Below are positions 45,199-52,780 of a DNA stretch of 64,000 nt, piece by piece. Within the stretch, counting starts at the first letter, position 1; each line of letters begins with the position of its first letter. The translations under genes were made by a program, and so were the position numbers. The notes below the pieces were generated by a model. That model did not search any database. It was not told the DNA's origin and was given only the letters and a program-made list of their open reading frames with translations. The stretch lies in contig JAKANY010000007.1 in assembly GCA_021823525.1 (NCBI GenBank), positions 22,180 through 86,179 on the forward strand, in the 5' to 3' direction. This stretch comes from Actinomycetes bacterium. GTDB taxonomy: Bacteria > Actinomycetota > Acidimicrobiia > Acidimicrobiales > RAAP-2.

Positions 45199-45574
45199 GG
45201 AACCCGAGCACCCAAAGGACGTGGAGCCATCGGGGTGCGTCGACTCACGCGACGACGGAGGTGGTCGTTCCGTCGTCGCGTCGACGGGTTCGTCACCGTC
45301 CCGACGCGATCCTCCTGGACGAACCGTCGGTCGTCGCATGCTCGATGACGCGTCGACGTGAGTCGAGCCCCCACCCATCGCACTCCGCGTCACGTCGACT
45401 CGCTCCGCGCGGACAGCCGATCCCGATCGTCGTTGCGTCGGTCTCTCTGGGGATGATCCAGGTGCCCAACGACGCCACGATGATCCAGTGCGTTCCTCGC
45501 GCATCGCTCCGAGTCGCGTCGTCACGCGCACGTACGCGCGTCGGAGGCGTTCGCGCCCGCTGGGTGGGATCGCA
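45199..45574 (+). other. 376-bp gene-free stretch after tRNA-Lys
   Basis: No reading frame here has family resemblance, a start signal or coding-like composition. The sequence is rich in CGTCGAC-like words. It holds the hairpin at 45247-45281 and a short direct repeat GATGATCCAG (45453-45462 and 45480-45489). It could be island-junction or decayed DNA. Confidence 0.5.
45247..45281 (+). repeat. Perfect 13-bp inverted repeat with 9-nt loop
   Basis: ACGCGACGACGGA (45247-45259) and TCCGTCGTCGCGT (45269-45281) are exact inverted copies. The structure lies 48 bp after the tRNA. There is no T-run, so it is not a textbook terminator. A protein-binding site or mobile-element end are other options. 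Confidence 0.7.
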
Positions 45575-45976
45575 TCACGCTTCTCGGGAGATGAGATGGC
45601 ATACGCCTGTCGCCGGGCAGTCCTCGGGGCGTAGATGCGCCGACCGCTCGACGAGGGCGTCGAGCGCCTGTTCAGCGAGCCGGAGCTCGGCGATGCGCGC
45701 TGCGCACTGGTCACGGCGGTGGCGCAGCAGCTCGAGCACATAGGCACACGGGGCATCTCCGTGGTCGCGGTAGGCCACGATCTCTCGAATCTCGCCGAGC
45801 GTGAGACCGAGCGCTTGGCTGGCGCGCACGAAGCGCAGTCGTTCCACGACCTCGGGCTCAAAGTCCCGGTACCCGGAGGGCAGGCGTCGTGCCGAGGCGA
45901 GAACGCCGATCTCCTCGTAGTACCGGATGGTCTTGATCGGCACGCCGGCACGCTCTGCCACCTCGCCGATGCGCAT
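45575..45976 (-). CDS. merR: MerR-family metal-responsive regulator
   Basis: The 133-aa protein begins MRIGEVAERAGVPIKTIRYYEE, the MerR helix-turn-helix, followed by wing and dimerisation helix. Cysteines at 77, 120 and 126 (DAPC and DCPATGVC) fit the mercury-type pattern of one helix cysteine and two near the C-terminus, although the spacing differs somewhat from Tn501 MerR. The ATG at 45976 is used; upstream in-frame codons lie in the promoter. It is divergent from merA and would bend the promoter between them. Confidence 0.83.
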   Translation of the reverse strand: MRIGEVAERAGVPIKTIRYYEEIGVLASARRLPSGYRDFEPEVVERLRFVRASQALGLTLGEIREIVAYRDHGDAPCAYVLELLRHRRDQCAARIAELRLAEQALDALVERSAHLRPEDCPATGVCHLISREA

Positions 45977-45989
45977 GCGGGGGACCCCC

Positions 45990-46021
45990 TTGACTCTCCA
46001 GTGCACTGGATGCTTTACCCT
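45990..46021 (+). promoter_or_regulatory. MerR-type promoter/operator of merA
   Basis: TTGACT (45990-45995) and TACCCT (46016-46021) are separated by 20 bp, the over-long spacing typical of MerR-controlled promoters. Between them is the perfect 14-bp palindrome TCCAGTGCACTGGA (45997-46010). MerR would bind it, repress without metal and realign the boxes with metal. Confidence 0.72.
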
Positions 46022-46101
46022 CACAGTACGGCCCGTGAGACGTCCTCGCCCGGTGGCGCTGACCCATCGCCGAGTCAAGGGACAGAGAGGAAGCAGTCGA
46101 C

Positions 46102-47550
46102 ATGACGACCAAGCAGACCGGATCAGGGACGCGCCAGAGGGGCCCGTCGGTGCCGACGCGATACGACATCGTGATCGTTGGGTCGGGAAGCGCCGCCTTC
46201 TCGACCGCCATCGCCGCGAGGCGCACCGGCGCCTCAGTCGCCCTGGTCGAGCAGGGACGCGTGGGCGGCACGTGCGTCAACGTGGGCTGCATCCCGTCCA
46301 AGGCGCTGCTGGCAGCCGCCGAAGCGCGCCACGTGGCGTCGGCCGGTCGATTCCCCGGAATCAGAACGGAGGCACACGACGTGGACATGGCGGCGCTCAT
46401 CGCCGGAAAGGAGTCGCTCGTCGCGACGCTGCGCCGCGAGAAGTACGAAGACCTCGCCGACCTATATGGCTTCGACATCGTCCACGGCCACGGCCGCTTC
46501 GGCGCCCACGACACGCTGTTCGTTGACGGGGTGCCCGTCGTCGCCGACCACTACGTGATCGCGACGGGTGCGACGCCCTGGGCACCCCCGCTCCCGGGTC
46601 TCGACCAGGTCCGCTATCTGACCTCGACGACGGTCATGGAGCTCGACCACGTGCCCGAGTCGCTCATCGTCATCGGTGGCAATGCCGTCGGCCTCGAGCA
46701 AGGACAGCTCTTCGCTCGTCTGGGCGCGCGGGTCACCATCGTCGAGGCTCTCCCCCGCATCGCCCCGTTCGAGGAGCCCGAGATCTCCGAGGGCCTCGCC
46801 GGGATCCTCGGCGATGAGGGGATCACGATCGAAGCGGGCGTGCGCGTGACCAAAGCACTCCAGGAGCCTGATGGCGTGGTCGTCGAGGTCGCGAGTTCCC
46901 ACGGACGAAGGGAACTTCGCGCCGCCGCTCTCGTCGTCGCCACCGGTCGCCGCCCCAACACGGCCGACCTCGGTCTCGACACGGTGGGTGTGGAGGTCGG
47001 ATCCCGTGGCGACGTCGTCGTCGACGACGAACTGCGCACGACGAATCCGCGCATCTTCGCTGCCGGCGACGTCACCGGCCACCCCCAGTTCGTCTACGTG
47101 GCCGGCGTGCACGGAGGGATTGTCGCCGACAACGCGCTGTCGGGCGCCCATCGTCGCGTGGACTACCGCACACTTCCCCGGGTGACGTTCACCTCGCCGC
47201 AGATCGCAGCGGTGGGCATGACGGACGAGGAGGCGAGCCAGAGCGGCATTGACTGCGAATGCCGCGTGCTCTCCCTCGCGCACGTGCCTCGTGCCATCGT
47301 CGCGCGCGACACGCGCGGAGTGGCCAAGATCGTCGCCGAACGGGGCTCTGGCCGAGTCCTGGGTATCCACCTCCTCGCGGAGGGGGCGGCCGACGCGATC
47401 CTCGCCGGTGTCTACGCCCTGGAGGCGAACTTCACCGTGGACCAGCTCGCGACCATGTGGACGCCGTATTTGACGATGGCCGAGGCGATCAAGCTCGCCG
47501 CGCAGTCGTTCACGCGGGACGTCGCCGCCTTGTCCTGCTGTGCGATGTGA
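46102..47550 (+). CDS. merA: Mercuric reductase
   Basis: The 482-aa flavoprotein disulfide oxidoreductase reduces Hg(II) to Hg(0) with NADPH. The redox pair is C58/C63 in GGTCVNVGCIPSK. The C-terminal pair C479/C480 in LSCCAM, needed to deliver mercury to the active site, and Tyr456 in TPYLTMAEA mark it as MerA rather than a dihydrolipoamide dehydrogenase. The N-terminal heavy-metal domain (NmerA) is absent. The ATG at 46102 has a GAGGAAG ribosome site. No merT, merP or merB is in the window. Confidence 0.92.
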   Translation: MTTKQTGSGTRQRGPSVPTRYDIVIVGSGSAAFSTAIAARRTGASVALVEQGRVGGTCVNVGCIPSKALLAAAEARHVASAGRFPGIRTEAHDVDMAALIAGKESLVATLRREKYEDLADLYGFDIVHGHGRFGAHDTLFVDGVPVVADHYVIATGATPWAPPLPGLDQVRYLTSTTVMELDHVPESLIVIGGNAVGLEQGQLFARLGARVTIVEALPRIAPFEEPEISEGLAGILGDEGITIEAGVRVTKALQEPDGVVVEVASSHGRRELRAAALVVATGRRPNTADLGLDTVGVEVGSRGDVVVDDELRTTNPRIFAAGDVTGHPQFVYVAGVHGGIVADNALSGAHRRVDYRTLPRVTFTSPQIAAVGMTDEEASQSGIDCECRVLSLAHVPRAIVARDTRGVAKIVAERGSGRVLGIHLLAEGAADAILAGVYALEANFTVDQLATMWTPYLTMAEAIKLAAQSFTRDVAALSCCAM

Positions 47551-47791
47551 CCCCGATGTGCGTGGCCTGCACGAGAATTGCGAGTTGCGTTCGATCTCCC
47601 AGACGTTCAGCGACTCCCCAGGGGCCCCGCCGACACGGATCGAGCCGCTGGGGATGCCCCGCGTGGCGTACCGGGCCCGTGTGCCGGTCGACGGGCATGG
47701 GATCTACGCCAGGGCGACGTGGCGCACGCCCCGGACCGCTCGCGTCGCCGTGCACGGGCCGAAAGACTGCAGTAGGGTGCGCACGAGTTCC

Positions 47792-47796
47792 GGAGG
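47792..47796 (+). promoter_or_regulatory. Ribosome-binding site deciding a TTG start
   Basis: GGAGG is six nt before TTG 47803 and is the strongest Shine-Dalgarno sequence in the area. It favours TTG over the in-frame GTG at 47812. A TAGGGT -10 candidate lies at 47773-47778. Confidence 0.5.
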
Positions 47797-47802
47797 TGGG
47801 CG

Positions 47803-48495
47803 TTGGCTCCTGTGACTCGTCGAAGGATCGTGGCCCTCGCTGTCATGAGTGCCGGACTGGCGTCGGCCTCTCTGGTTGGGGTCGGTGCGGCGGGGAGTTC
47901 CTCGCGGAGCAGCGCCGCGGCCGAGCTGAAGGCCGGCTACCGTGCGGCGCGCGGAGCGCGCAGCTTCGAGGTCTCGTGGTCGCCGCTCATCCCGGCGCTC
48001 GACTGGGTGATCCAGACGCGCTCGTCGACTCGTGCGGTCGAGCGCTTCACCGTCGGTGCGCCCGTTGGCTACATCTACACCCTCCTCTCGCCGCGACGCG
48101 CGTGCTTCTGGAACGAGCACGGCGCGCCCACCGCCTCGGCCGCCCAGTGCGGAGCGGAGAGCCTGGCGACCTACAACGCCGAGGTCTTCCCCTTCCTGGA
48201 CCTGACGAGACCCGTCCTGGTCGGGACCAGGCGCATCCACGGCACGCCCGCCGAAGGCGTTCGCGGCCACCTCGTCATGAGGACGCGCGAGGGCGCGTCG
48301 ACGAGCACCTTCAGCGTCGGCCTCGTCACCGCCTGGTTCGCCACGCGCGGTCAGCGGCCCCTCGCCATCACCTGCAGCTCCTCGCAGTGCGCAGGCGTTT
48401 CCTCCGTCGTGACCTTCCTCGACTGGAACGGTCGTTCCGTCCGCTTCCCCCCCGGAACGCCACGTCCTGGTGGACCGACGTCGACGGGGGGCTAG
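47803..48495 (+). CDS. Secreted protein of unknown function
   Basis: I do not recognise a family. The 230-aa product has a signal peptide (RRRIVALAVMSAGLASASLVGVGAAG, cleavage near residue 30). The mature part has three cysteines at about 108, 122 and 196, and a fourth at about 201 in SSSQC. There is no lipobox. The pattern of beta strands and the TRRIHGTPAEGVRGHL segment are loosely like secreted LolA/LppX-type proteins, but this is not a reliable match. Start TTG 47803 is chosen by ribosome-site spacing. Its neighbours are merA and a convergent acetyltransferase. Confidence 0.6.
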   Translation: MAPVTRRRIVALAVMSAGLASASLVGVGAAGSSSRSSAAAELKAGYRAARGARSFEVSWSPLIPALDWVIQTRSSTRAVERFTVGAPVGYIYTLLSPRRACFWNEHGAPTASAAQCGAESLATYNAEVFPFLDLTRPVLVGTRRIHGTPAEGVRGHLVMRTREGASTSTFSVGLVTAWFATRGQRPLAITCSSSQCAGVSSVVTFLDWNGRSVRFPPGTPRPGGPTSTGG

Positions 48496-48633
48496 GGCAC
48501 ACCGAGACGCCACCGCCGTCGCCGCGACACGGACACGGTGCGGTGCTGAACGTGCGAACCCCTTGGCACGCACGATGAGGATGCGTCGTCGCGCCCCGGC
48601 GCGCCGCTGGGGCGCCACGCAGGGGTGCGATGC

Positions 48634-49197
48634 TCAGCCCGGCGGCTGCCGGGCGACCTCGAGGTCGTAGCGCAGGAGCGGCAGGGGGCGATCCGGGGCG
48701 AGGCTCGATGGCCGAGTCCCCGTGCGCCGCGCACCCATCGCGAGATAGAAGCCCTCGGCGTGCGGGTCCGACTCGAGCTCGAGGACCTCGCGACCCCAGG
48801 AACGTGCGACGTCGAGGATCGCGTCGAAGAGCGCGCGACCCACGCCGCATCCGAAGCTCGGCGGATCGACCCACAGGTCCTCGAGCCAGGCTCGCGAACC
48901 CTCGTCGTCAGCGACGGCCAGACCGACCGGCCGCTCCCCCAGCAGGGCGACCAGGCACACCCGGTGCGCTCCGACGAGTTCGCGCGTGACCGAGGTGGCC
49001 GCGAAGCGGCTCATGAACGCGGCGTCGTAGCCCCAGGAGGCCTTCGAGCGCAGCACCAACGCCACCAGCTCGTCCAGGCGCGTCGCCGCCTCGGTCGGGC
49101 TCAGCGAACGCACCACCAGTGCCGCGCCGGGTGGCCCCGAGCGATCGGTGCGATACTCCTCGGGCGCCCCGTGGCGCTCGCTGTCCCCCCGGTCCAT
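48634..49197 (-). CDS. GNAT-family N-acetyltransferase
   Basis: The 187-aa protein has a GNAT fold. RLDELVALVLRSKASWGYD lies near the N-terminus and AWLEDLWVDPPSFGCGVGRAL carries the acetyl-CoA-binding motif. ELESDPHAEGFYLAMGARRTG is the typical final strand-helix-strand, and PLLRYDLEV follows. The acceptor substrate is unknown. The ATG at 49197 is preceded six nt upstream by CATAGT. It is transcribed toward the secreted-protein gene. Confidence 0.82.
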   Translation of the reverse strand: MDRGDSERHGAPEEYRTDRSGPPGAALVVRSLSPTEAATRLDELVALVLRSKASWGYDAAFMSRFAATSVTRELVGAHRVCLVALLGERPVGLAVADDEGSRAWLEDLWVDPPSFGCGVGRALFDAILDVARSWGREVLELESDPHAEGFYLAMGARRTGTRPSSLAPDRPLPLLRYDLEVARQPPG

Positions 49198-49534
49198 CAC
49201 ACCACTATGTCGGCCGCGTCCGCGTCGTACGGGGCGGGTTGGCGGGCTTTCCCCCTTCGCCCAGGCCAATCCGTCCGTTCGAGGCTTCGAGCCCCTCGCC
49301 CGTGCGCTCCGAGTCACACGAACGATCAGGTCCACGCATCGTCCCCGCGTGGGGAGACCCCCTCCGCGGCGTGCTCGACCGTTTCGGGGTCTCGTCTTCG
49401 TCGTGGGTGGGGCCACACCCGGAGCGGAGGCCCTCGATGGCTCTGGGCGCGAAGTCCAACCCTGGAGCCCTGGGGCCCGGACGTCGCGATGACCCCATCG
49501 ACCCACGCCAACGTCACGACCGGGTCGTGCGGAC
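49198..49534 (+). other. 337-bp stretch between the GNAT gene and kdpD
   Basis: Apart from the GNAT promoter candidate I see no gene here. Short open frames on both strands have no start signals or recognisable motifs. The stretch separates two minus-strand genes, so it holds the 3' region of the kdp transcript. No clear terminator hairpin was found. Confidence 0.5.
49204..49209 (-). promoter_or_regulatory. Possible -10 box of the GNAT gene
   Basis: CATAGT on the minus strand is six nt before the ATG at 49197, the same spacing as in other leaderless genes here, although the hexamer begins with C instead of T. Confidence 0.35.
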
Positions 49535-52039
49535 TCAGATCTCCGTCCCTCTCGAGCCGGTCCCAAGATGGCGCGGGGCCGCCGGGCTCGAGGTCGTGGA
49601 GGGTTCAACGCGATCGCTCGCGCCCGGTCGAAACTCGATGGGCAGCTCGATCAGCGTCGTGCGCCCCCCGCGCGGAGTTTCTTCGACCCGCGTCTGTCCG
49701 CCGACGCTCGCGACCAGGTTCTCCGCCACCGCCACGGCGAGGTCTTCGTCATCGCGGACACTCCGTGCGCGGTCGATAATGGTGATCTCGACGCGGGATC
49801 CGAAGCGAGCCGCGCTCAGGCGCACGAGCTCGAGAGGGCCACTCACATCCAGGGCGGATCGGAGGCAGACCGCGATCGCGTGAGCGACGACGTCAGGATC
49901 GGTCACGATCGTGACGTCGGCAGCGACGTCGGCGCGCACGCGAGCATCGCGGCCTTCGATCCGCAGAGCGTCGGTCACCACGTTCTCGAGCGTCGTGAGA
50001 CCAACTGTCAGCCGCGCGGACGACTCCGTCGAGGCAATGCCGTCGAACTCCTTCACGACATGCTCGAGGTCCGCCAGTGACCGGTCGAGCAGTTCGAGGC
50101 GGCCCCGCTGCGTCAAGACCGAATCCGTCCCGATCCCGTCACGCATCATGACCAGAGCTCGTCGGGCGCCGGCCGCCCGACGGGACAACGCGGCACTCAC
50201 GGCGTGCGTCAGGTGTCCCCGGCGTCTCGCTTGGAACAGTGAGTCCTCGGCGGCGGCCAACTGGCCCGCGATGTCGACCACGGCGATCCCCACGGCGATT
50301 CGCCCCGCGAAGGCCGCGATCAGCTCTCGATCGTCGCTGCCCTGACCCACACCTTCGATGGCCAGGTCATGGCGATCATCGACGCGGACGATCCGCGCCC
50401 GAGCACGTTCCCCTGACGGAGAGCCCACGGCCAGGACGACCTCGCTCGGTGCACCACCAGTCGCGACCAGCGAGACAGCCGTCGCGCCCAGCGTGCTGGC
50501 CAGCGTTGCGAGCAGGGGCTCGAGAACGTCGAAGGAGGTTCCCACGGCAAGTGCTGCCTGGGAGAGGACGCGAATCTCGGCGCGAGCACGTCGCATCTCG
50601 CCTGACTGGCGCACGATCGACACGGAGATCAGGCTCGCGCCCAGGGCGAAGGCGAGGTAGCCCACGAGCGCGACGACGTCGTCGAGACGGTTCACGCTCA
50701 GCGTGTGCACGGGAGGAATGAAGTAGTAGTTCTCCAGAACCGTTGCGGCGAGGGCGGCCACGACTCCCACCACGACACCGCCCAATGACGCCAGGGCGAG
50801 AACCACGACGAGGAAGGCCAGGTACACCGTCGAGATCGAGACGCTCGAGCGCACCGAGGTGAGGGCGACCGTGAGGAGGGGGAGGGCGACGAGCGAGATC
50901 GTCGCACCCAGGACCCAGCGCCGCGTCGGCAGCGCGGGAGCGCGGCGGCGGCGCGAGGTCGGGGGCGTGGCCACGCCGCGATGCGCGATGACGTGAACGT
51001 CGAGGTCGCGGCTGAGGGCGACGAGACGCTCGACGAACCCTCCCCGCGGTCGTCGCCAGGAGCGGCCGTGGCCGGCACCGACGACGATCTGCGTCGCCCG
51101 CTCGCTGCGAGCGAGGTCGACGAGAGCGCCGACCACGTCGTCGTCGACGATCTCGCGAAATCGCCCACCAAGCTCGGCGGTCAGCGCGCGCGCCGGCTCG
51201 AGGTCGCGCGCGCCCGCCGTTTCGGCATCGTCGCCCACGACGTGCGCCGCGACGAGCTCGGCCCCCGTCCGGGCGGCCATCCGCGCCGCCCGGCGCAGCA
51301 GCCCATCGTCGGCGGGCCCGCCGACGACCCCAACCACCAGTCGCTCCCGCGTCTCCCACGCGCGTTCGATGGCGTGCTCCTCGCGGTAGCGAGCGAGCGC
51401 CTCGTCGACACGGTCGGCGAGCCACAGCAGGGCGAGCTCCCGCAGCGCGCCGAGGTTCCCCGCACGGAAGTAGTTGGCCAGTGACGCGTCGATGCGATCG
51501 GCCGGATAGACGTTGCCGTGCGCGAGACGCCGGCGCAGGGCTTCGGGCGTCATGTCGACGAGCTCGATCTGATCGGCTCGCCGGACGAAGGCGTCGGGCA
51601 CGGTCTCGTGCTGGGCGATCCCCGTGATCGCCTCGACCACGTCGTTGACGGACTCGAGGTGCTGGATGTTCACGGTCGTGATCACATCGATCCCCGCGGC
51701 GAGCAGCGCCTCGACATCCTCCCAACGCTTCTCGTACCGGCCGCCCGGGACATTCGAATGGGCCAGTTCGTCCACCAGCGCGACCTTGGGACCCCGCGCC
51801 AGCACGGCGTCGAGGTCCATCTCGCTCAATGCGGCTCCCCGGTACTCCCGGGTGACGCGCGGCACGACCTCGAGGTCGCGCAGTTGGGCTTCGGTCAGGG
51901 GTCGCTCATGGGTCTCGACGAAGGCGACGACGACGTCGGTGCCTCGCTCGCGCCGACGCCAGCCCTCATCGAGCATGCGGTAGGTCTTGCCAACGCCGGG
52001 TGCCGCGCCAAGATAGACACGCAGGACGCCGCGGTTCAC
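49535..52039 (-). CDS. kdpD: KdpD-like osmosensory protein with a degenerate kinase core
   Basis: The 834-aa protein has the full KdpD front end. A Walker A GAAPGVGKT (11-19) with DELAHSN (about 90), a universal-stress domain (about 230-355), four transmembrane helices with the NYYFIPPVHTL segment (DUF4118) and a GAF-like region follow in order. The kinase part is abnormal: no HDLRTP phospho-acceptor motif, no N-box asparagine pair and no DxGxG. It probably cannot autophosphorylate. It starts at GTG 52039, 121 bp after kdpC, and may work as a regulatory partner of the separate sensor kinase at 56788-58245. Confidence 0.85.
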   Translation of the reverse strand: MNRGVLRVYLGAAPGVGKTYRMLDEGWRRRERGTDVVVAFVETHERPLTEAQLRDLEVVPRVTREYRGAALSEMDLDAVLARGPKVALVDELAHSNVPGGRYEKRWEDVEALLAAGIDVITTVNIQHLESVNDVVEAITGIAQHETVPDAFVRRADQIELVDMTPEALRRRLAHGNVYPADRIDASLANYFRAGNLGALRELALLWLADRVDEALARYREEHAIERAWETRERLVVGVVGGPADDGLLRRAARMAARTGAELVAAHVVGDDAETAGARDLEPARALTAELGGRFREIVDDDVVGALVDLARSERATQIVVGAGHGRSWRRPRGGFVERLVALSRDLDVHVIAHRGVATPPTSRRRRAPALPTRRWVLGATISLVALPLLTVALTSVRSSVSISTVYLAFLVVVLALASLGGVVVGVVAALAATVLENYYFIPPVHTLSVNRLDDVVALVGYLAFALGASLISVSIVRQSGEMRRARAEIRVLSQAALAVGTSFDVLEPLLATLASTLGATAVSLVATGGAPSEVVLAVGSPSGERARARIVRVDDRHDLAIEGVGQGSDDRELIAAFAGRIAVGIAVVDIAGQLAAAEDSLFQARRRGHLTHAVSAALSRRAAGARRALVMMRDGIGTDSVLTQRGRLELLDRSLADLEHVVKEFDGIASTESSARLTVGLTTLENVVTDALRIEGRDARVRADVAADVTIVTDPDVVAHAIAVCLRSALDVSGPLELVRLSAARFGSRVEITIIDRARSVRDDEDLAVAVAENLVASVGGQTRVEETPRGGRTTLIELPIEFRPGASDRVEPSTTSSPAAPRHLGTGSRGTEI

Positions 52040-52160
52040 GGACCGCCGCCGAAGCTCGTGCGGGACCAGGATGTCGTCACCGACGCATCCTGGACGCGGG
52101 GGACGTCGCCAGACCTCAGCGTCGCGGCGGACCGGGCGGGCGAGCGCGCCAGACGACCGC

Positions 52161-52772
52161 TCACGACGACCGTCCCCGTAGTTGCGCCAGCGCTTCGTTC
52201 AGCGTCAGGACGTCGACGTAGGGCGAGCCGAGAAAGCCCCACTGTGGACCATGGGTCTGGCGCGCAATGAGCGCTCGGAGTCGGGCCGGGGCGATCCCCG
52301 TCGCCTTCGCCACCATGGGGACCTGGACGAGTGCGTCGGACGGCGAGATGTCGGGGTCGTATCCACTGCCCGACGTCGTCACCAGGTCCGGCGTGGGGTT
52401 CGCGACGCCCAGCCGGTGCCACAGGATGACGAGCGAGCGGGTGTCCCGCAGCAGCGCCAGGGAGCGCGGCCCGAGGTTGGTGGCCCCTGACGCGCCGGGC
52501 ACGCCATTGGCGACGAGTGGGTTGTCGCCGCCGCTGATGTGCGTCGCGCGGTTCGCCGCGTAGGGCCCCATGTCGTCGGGGCGTCCGTGGAACCACGCCC
52601 GTCCCGTCCAGTTCTGGCCGATCAGCAACGAGCCGTTCGGCCCGATCGACCCGTTGGCCTGACTCGCGAAGAGGACCTGGGCCGCTCCCGTCCCGGCCAC
52701 GGCGTAGAGGAGACCGCAGACGAGAAAGCAGATGACCGCCATCGCGATCGAGCGGCGCAGGTGGGTCCACAT
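52161..52772 (-). CDS. kdpC: Potassium-transporting ATPase subunit C
   Basis: The 203-aa single-pass subunit has one N-terminal transmembrane helix (about 8-30). The KdpC core segments SGGDNPLVANG, DLVTTSGSGYDPDISP and AKATGIAPARLRALI are present. The ending GSPYVDVLTLNEAL is standard. It stabilises the KdpAB complex. It starts at ATG 52772, 8 bp after kdpB ends. Confidence 0.94.
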   Translation of the reverse strand: MWTHLRRSIAMAVICFLVCGLLYAVAGTGAAQVLFASQANGSIGPNGSLLIGQNWTGRAWFHGRPDDMGPYAANRATHISGGDNPLVANGVPGASGATNLGPRSLALLRDTRSLVILWHRLGVANPTPDLVTTSGSGYDPDISPSDALVQVPMVAKATGIAPARLRALIARQTHGPQWGFLGSPYVDVLTLNEALAQLRGRSS

Positions 52773-52780
52773 GTCAGCTC

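Noticed and set aside
45157..45951. 264-aa frame across the tRNA-Lys and antisense-frame of merR
   Set aside because: It runs through the tRNA gene and overlaps merR in another frame. The residues are Arg/Ser/Pro-rich with no motif.
47540..47815. 91-aa frame between merA and the secreted gene
   Set aside because: It overlaps both neighbours, lacks a ribosome site and shows no recognisable motif. A real small protein cannot be excluded, but support is too weak.
49270..49320. T-arm-like sequence CGTTCGAGGCTTCGAGCCCC suggesting a tRNA
   Set aside because: No acceptor stem, anticodon arm or CCA can be folded around it.
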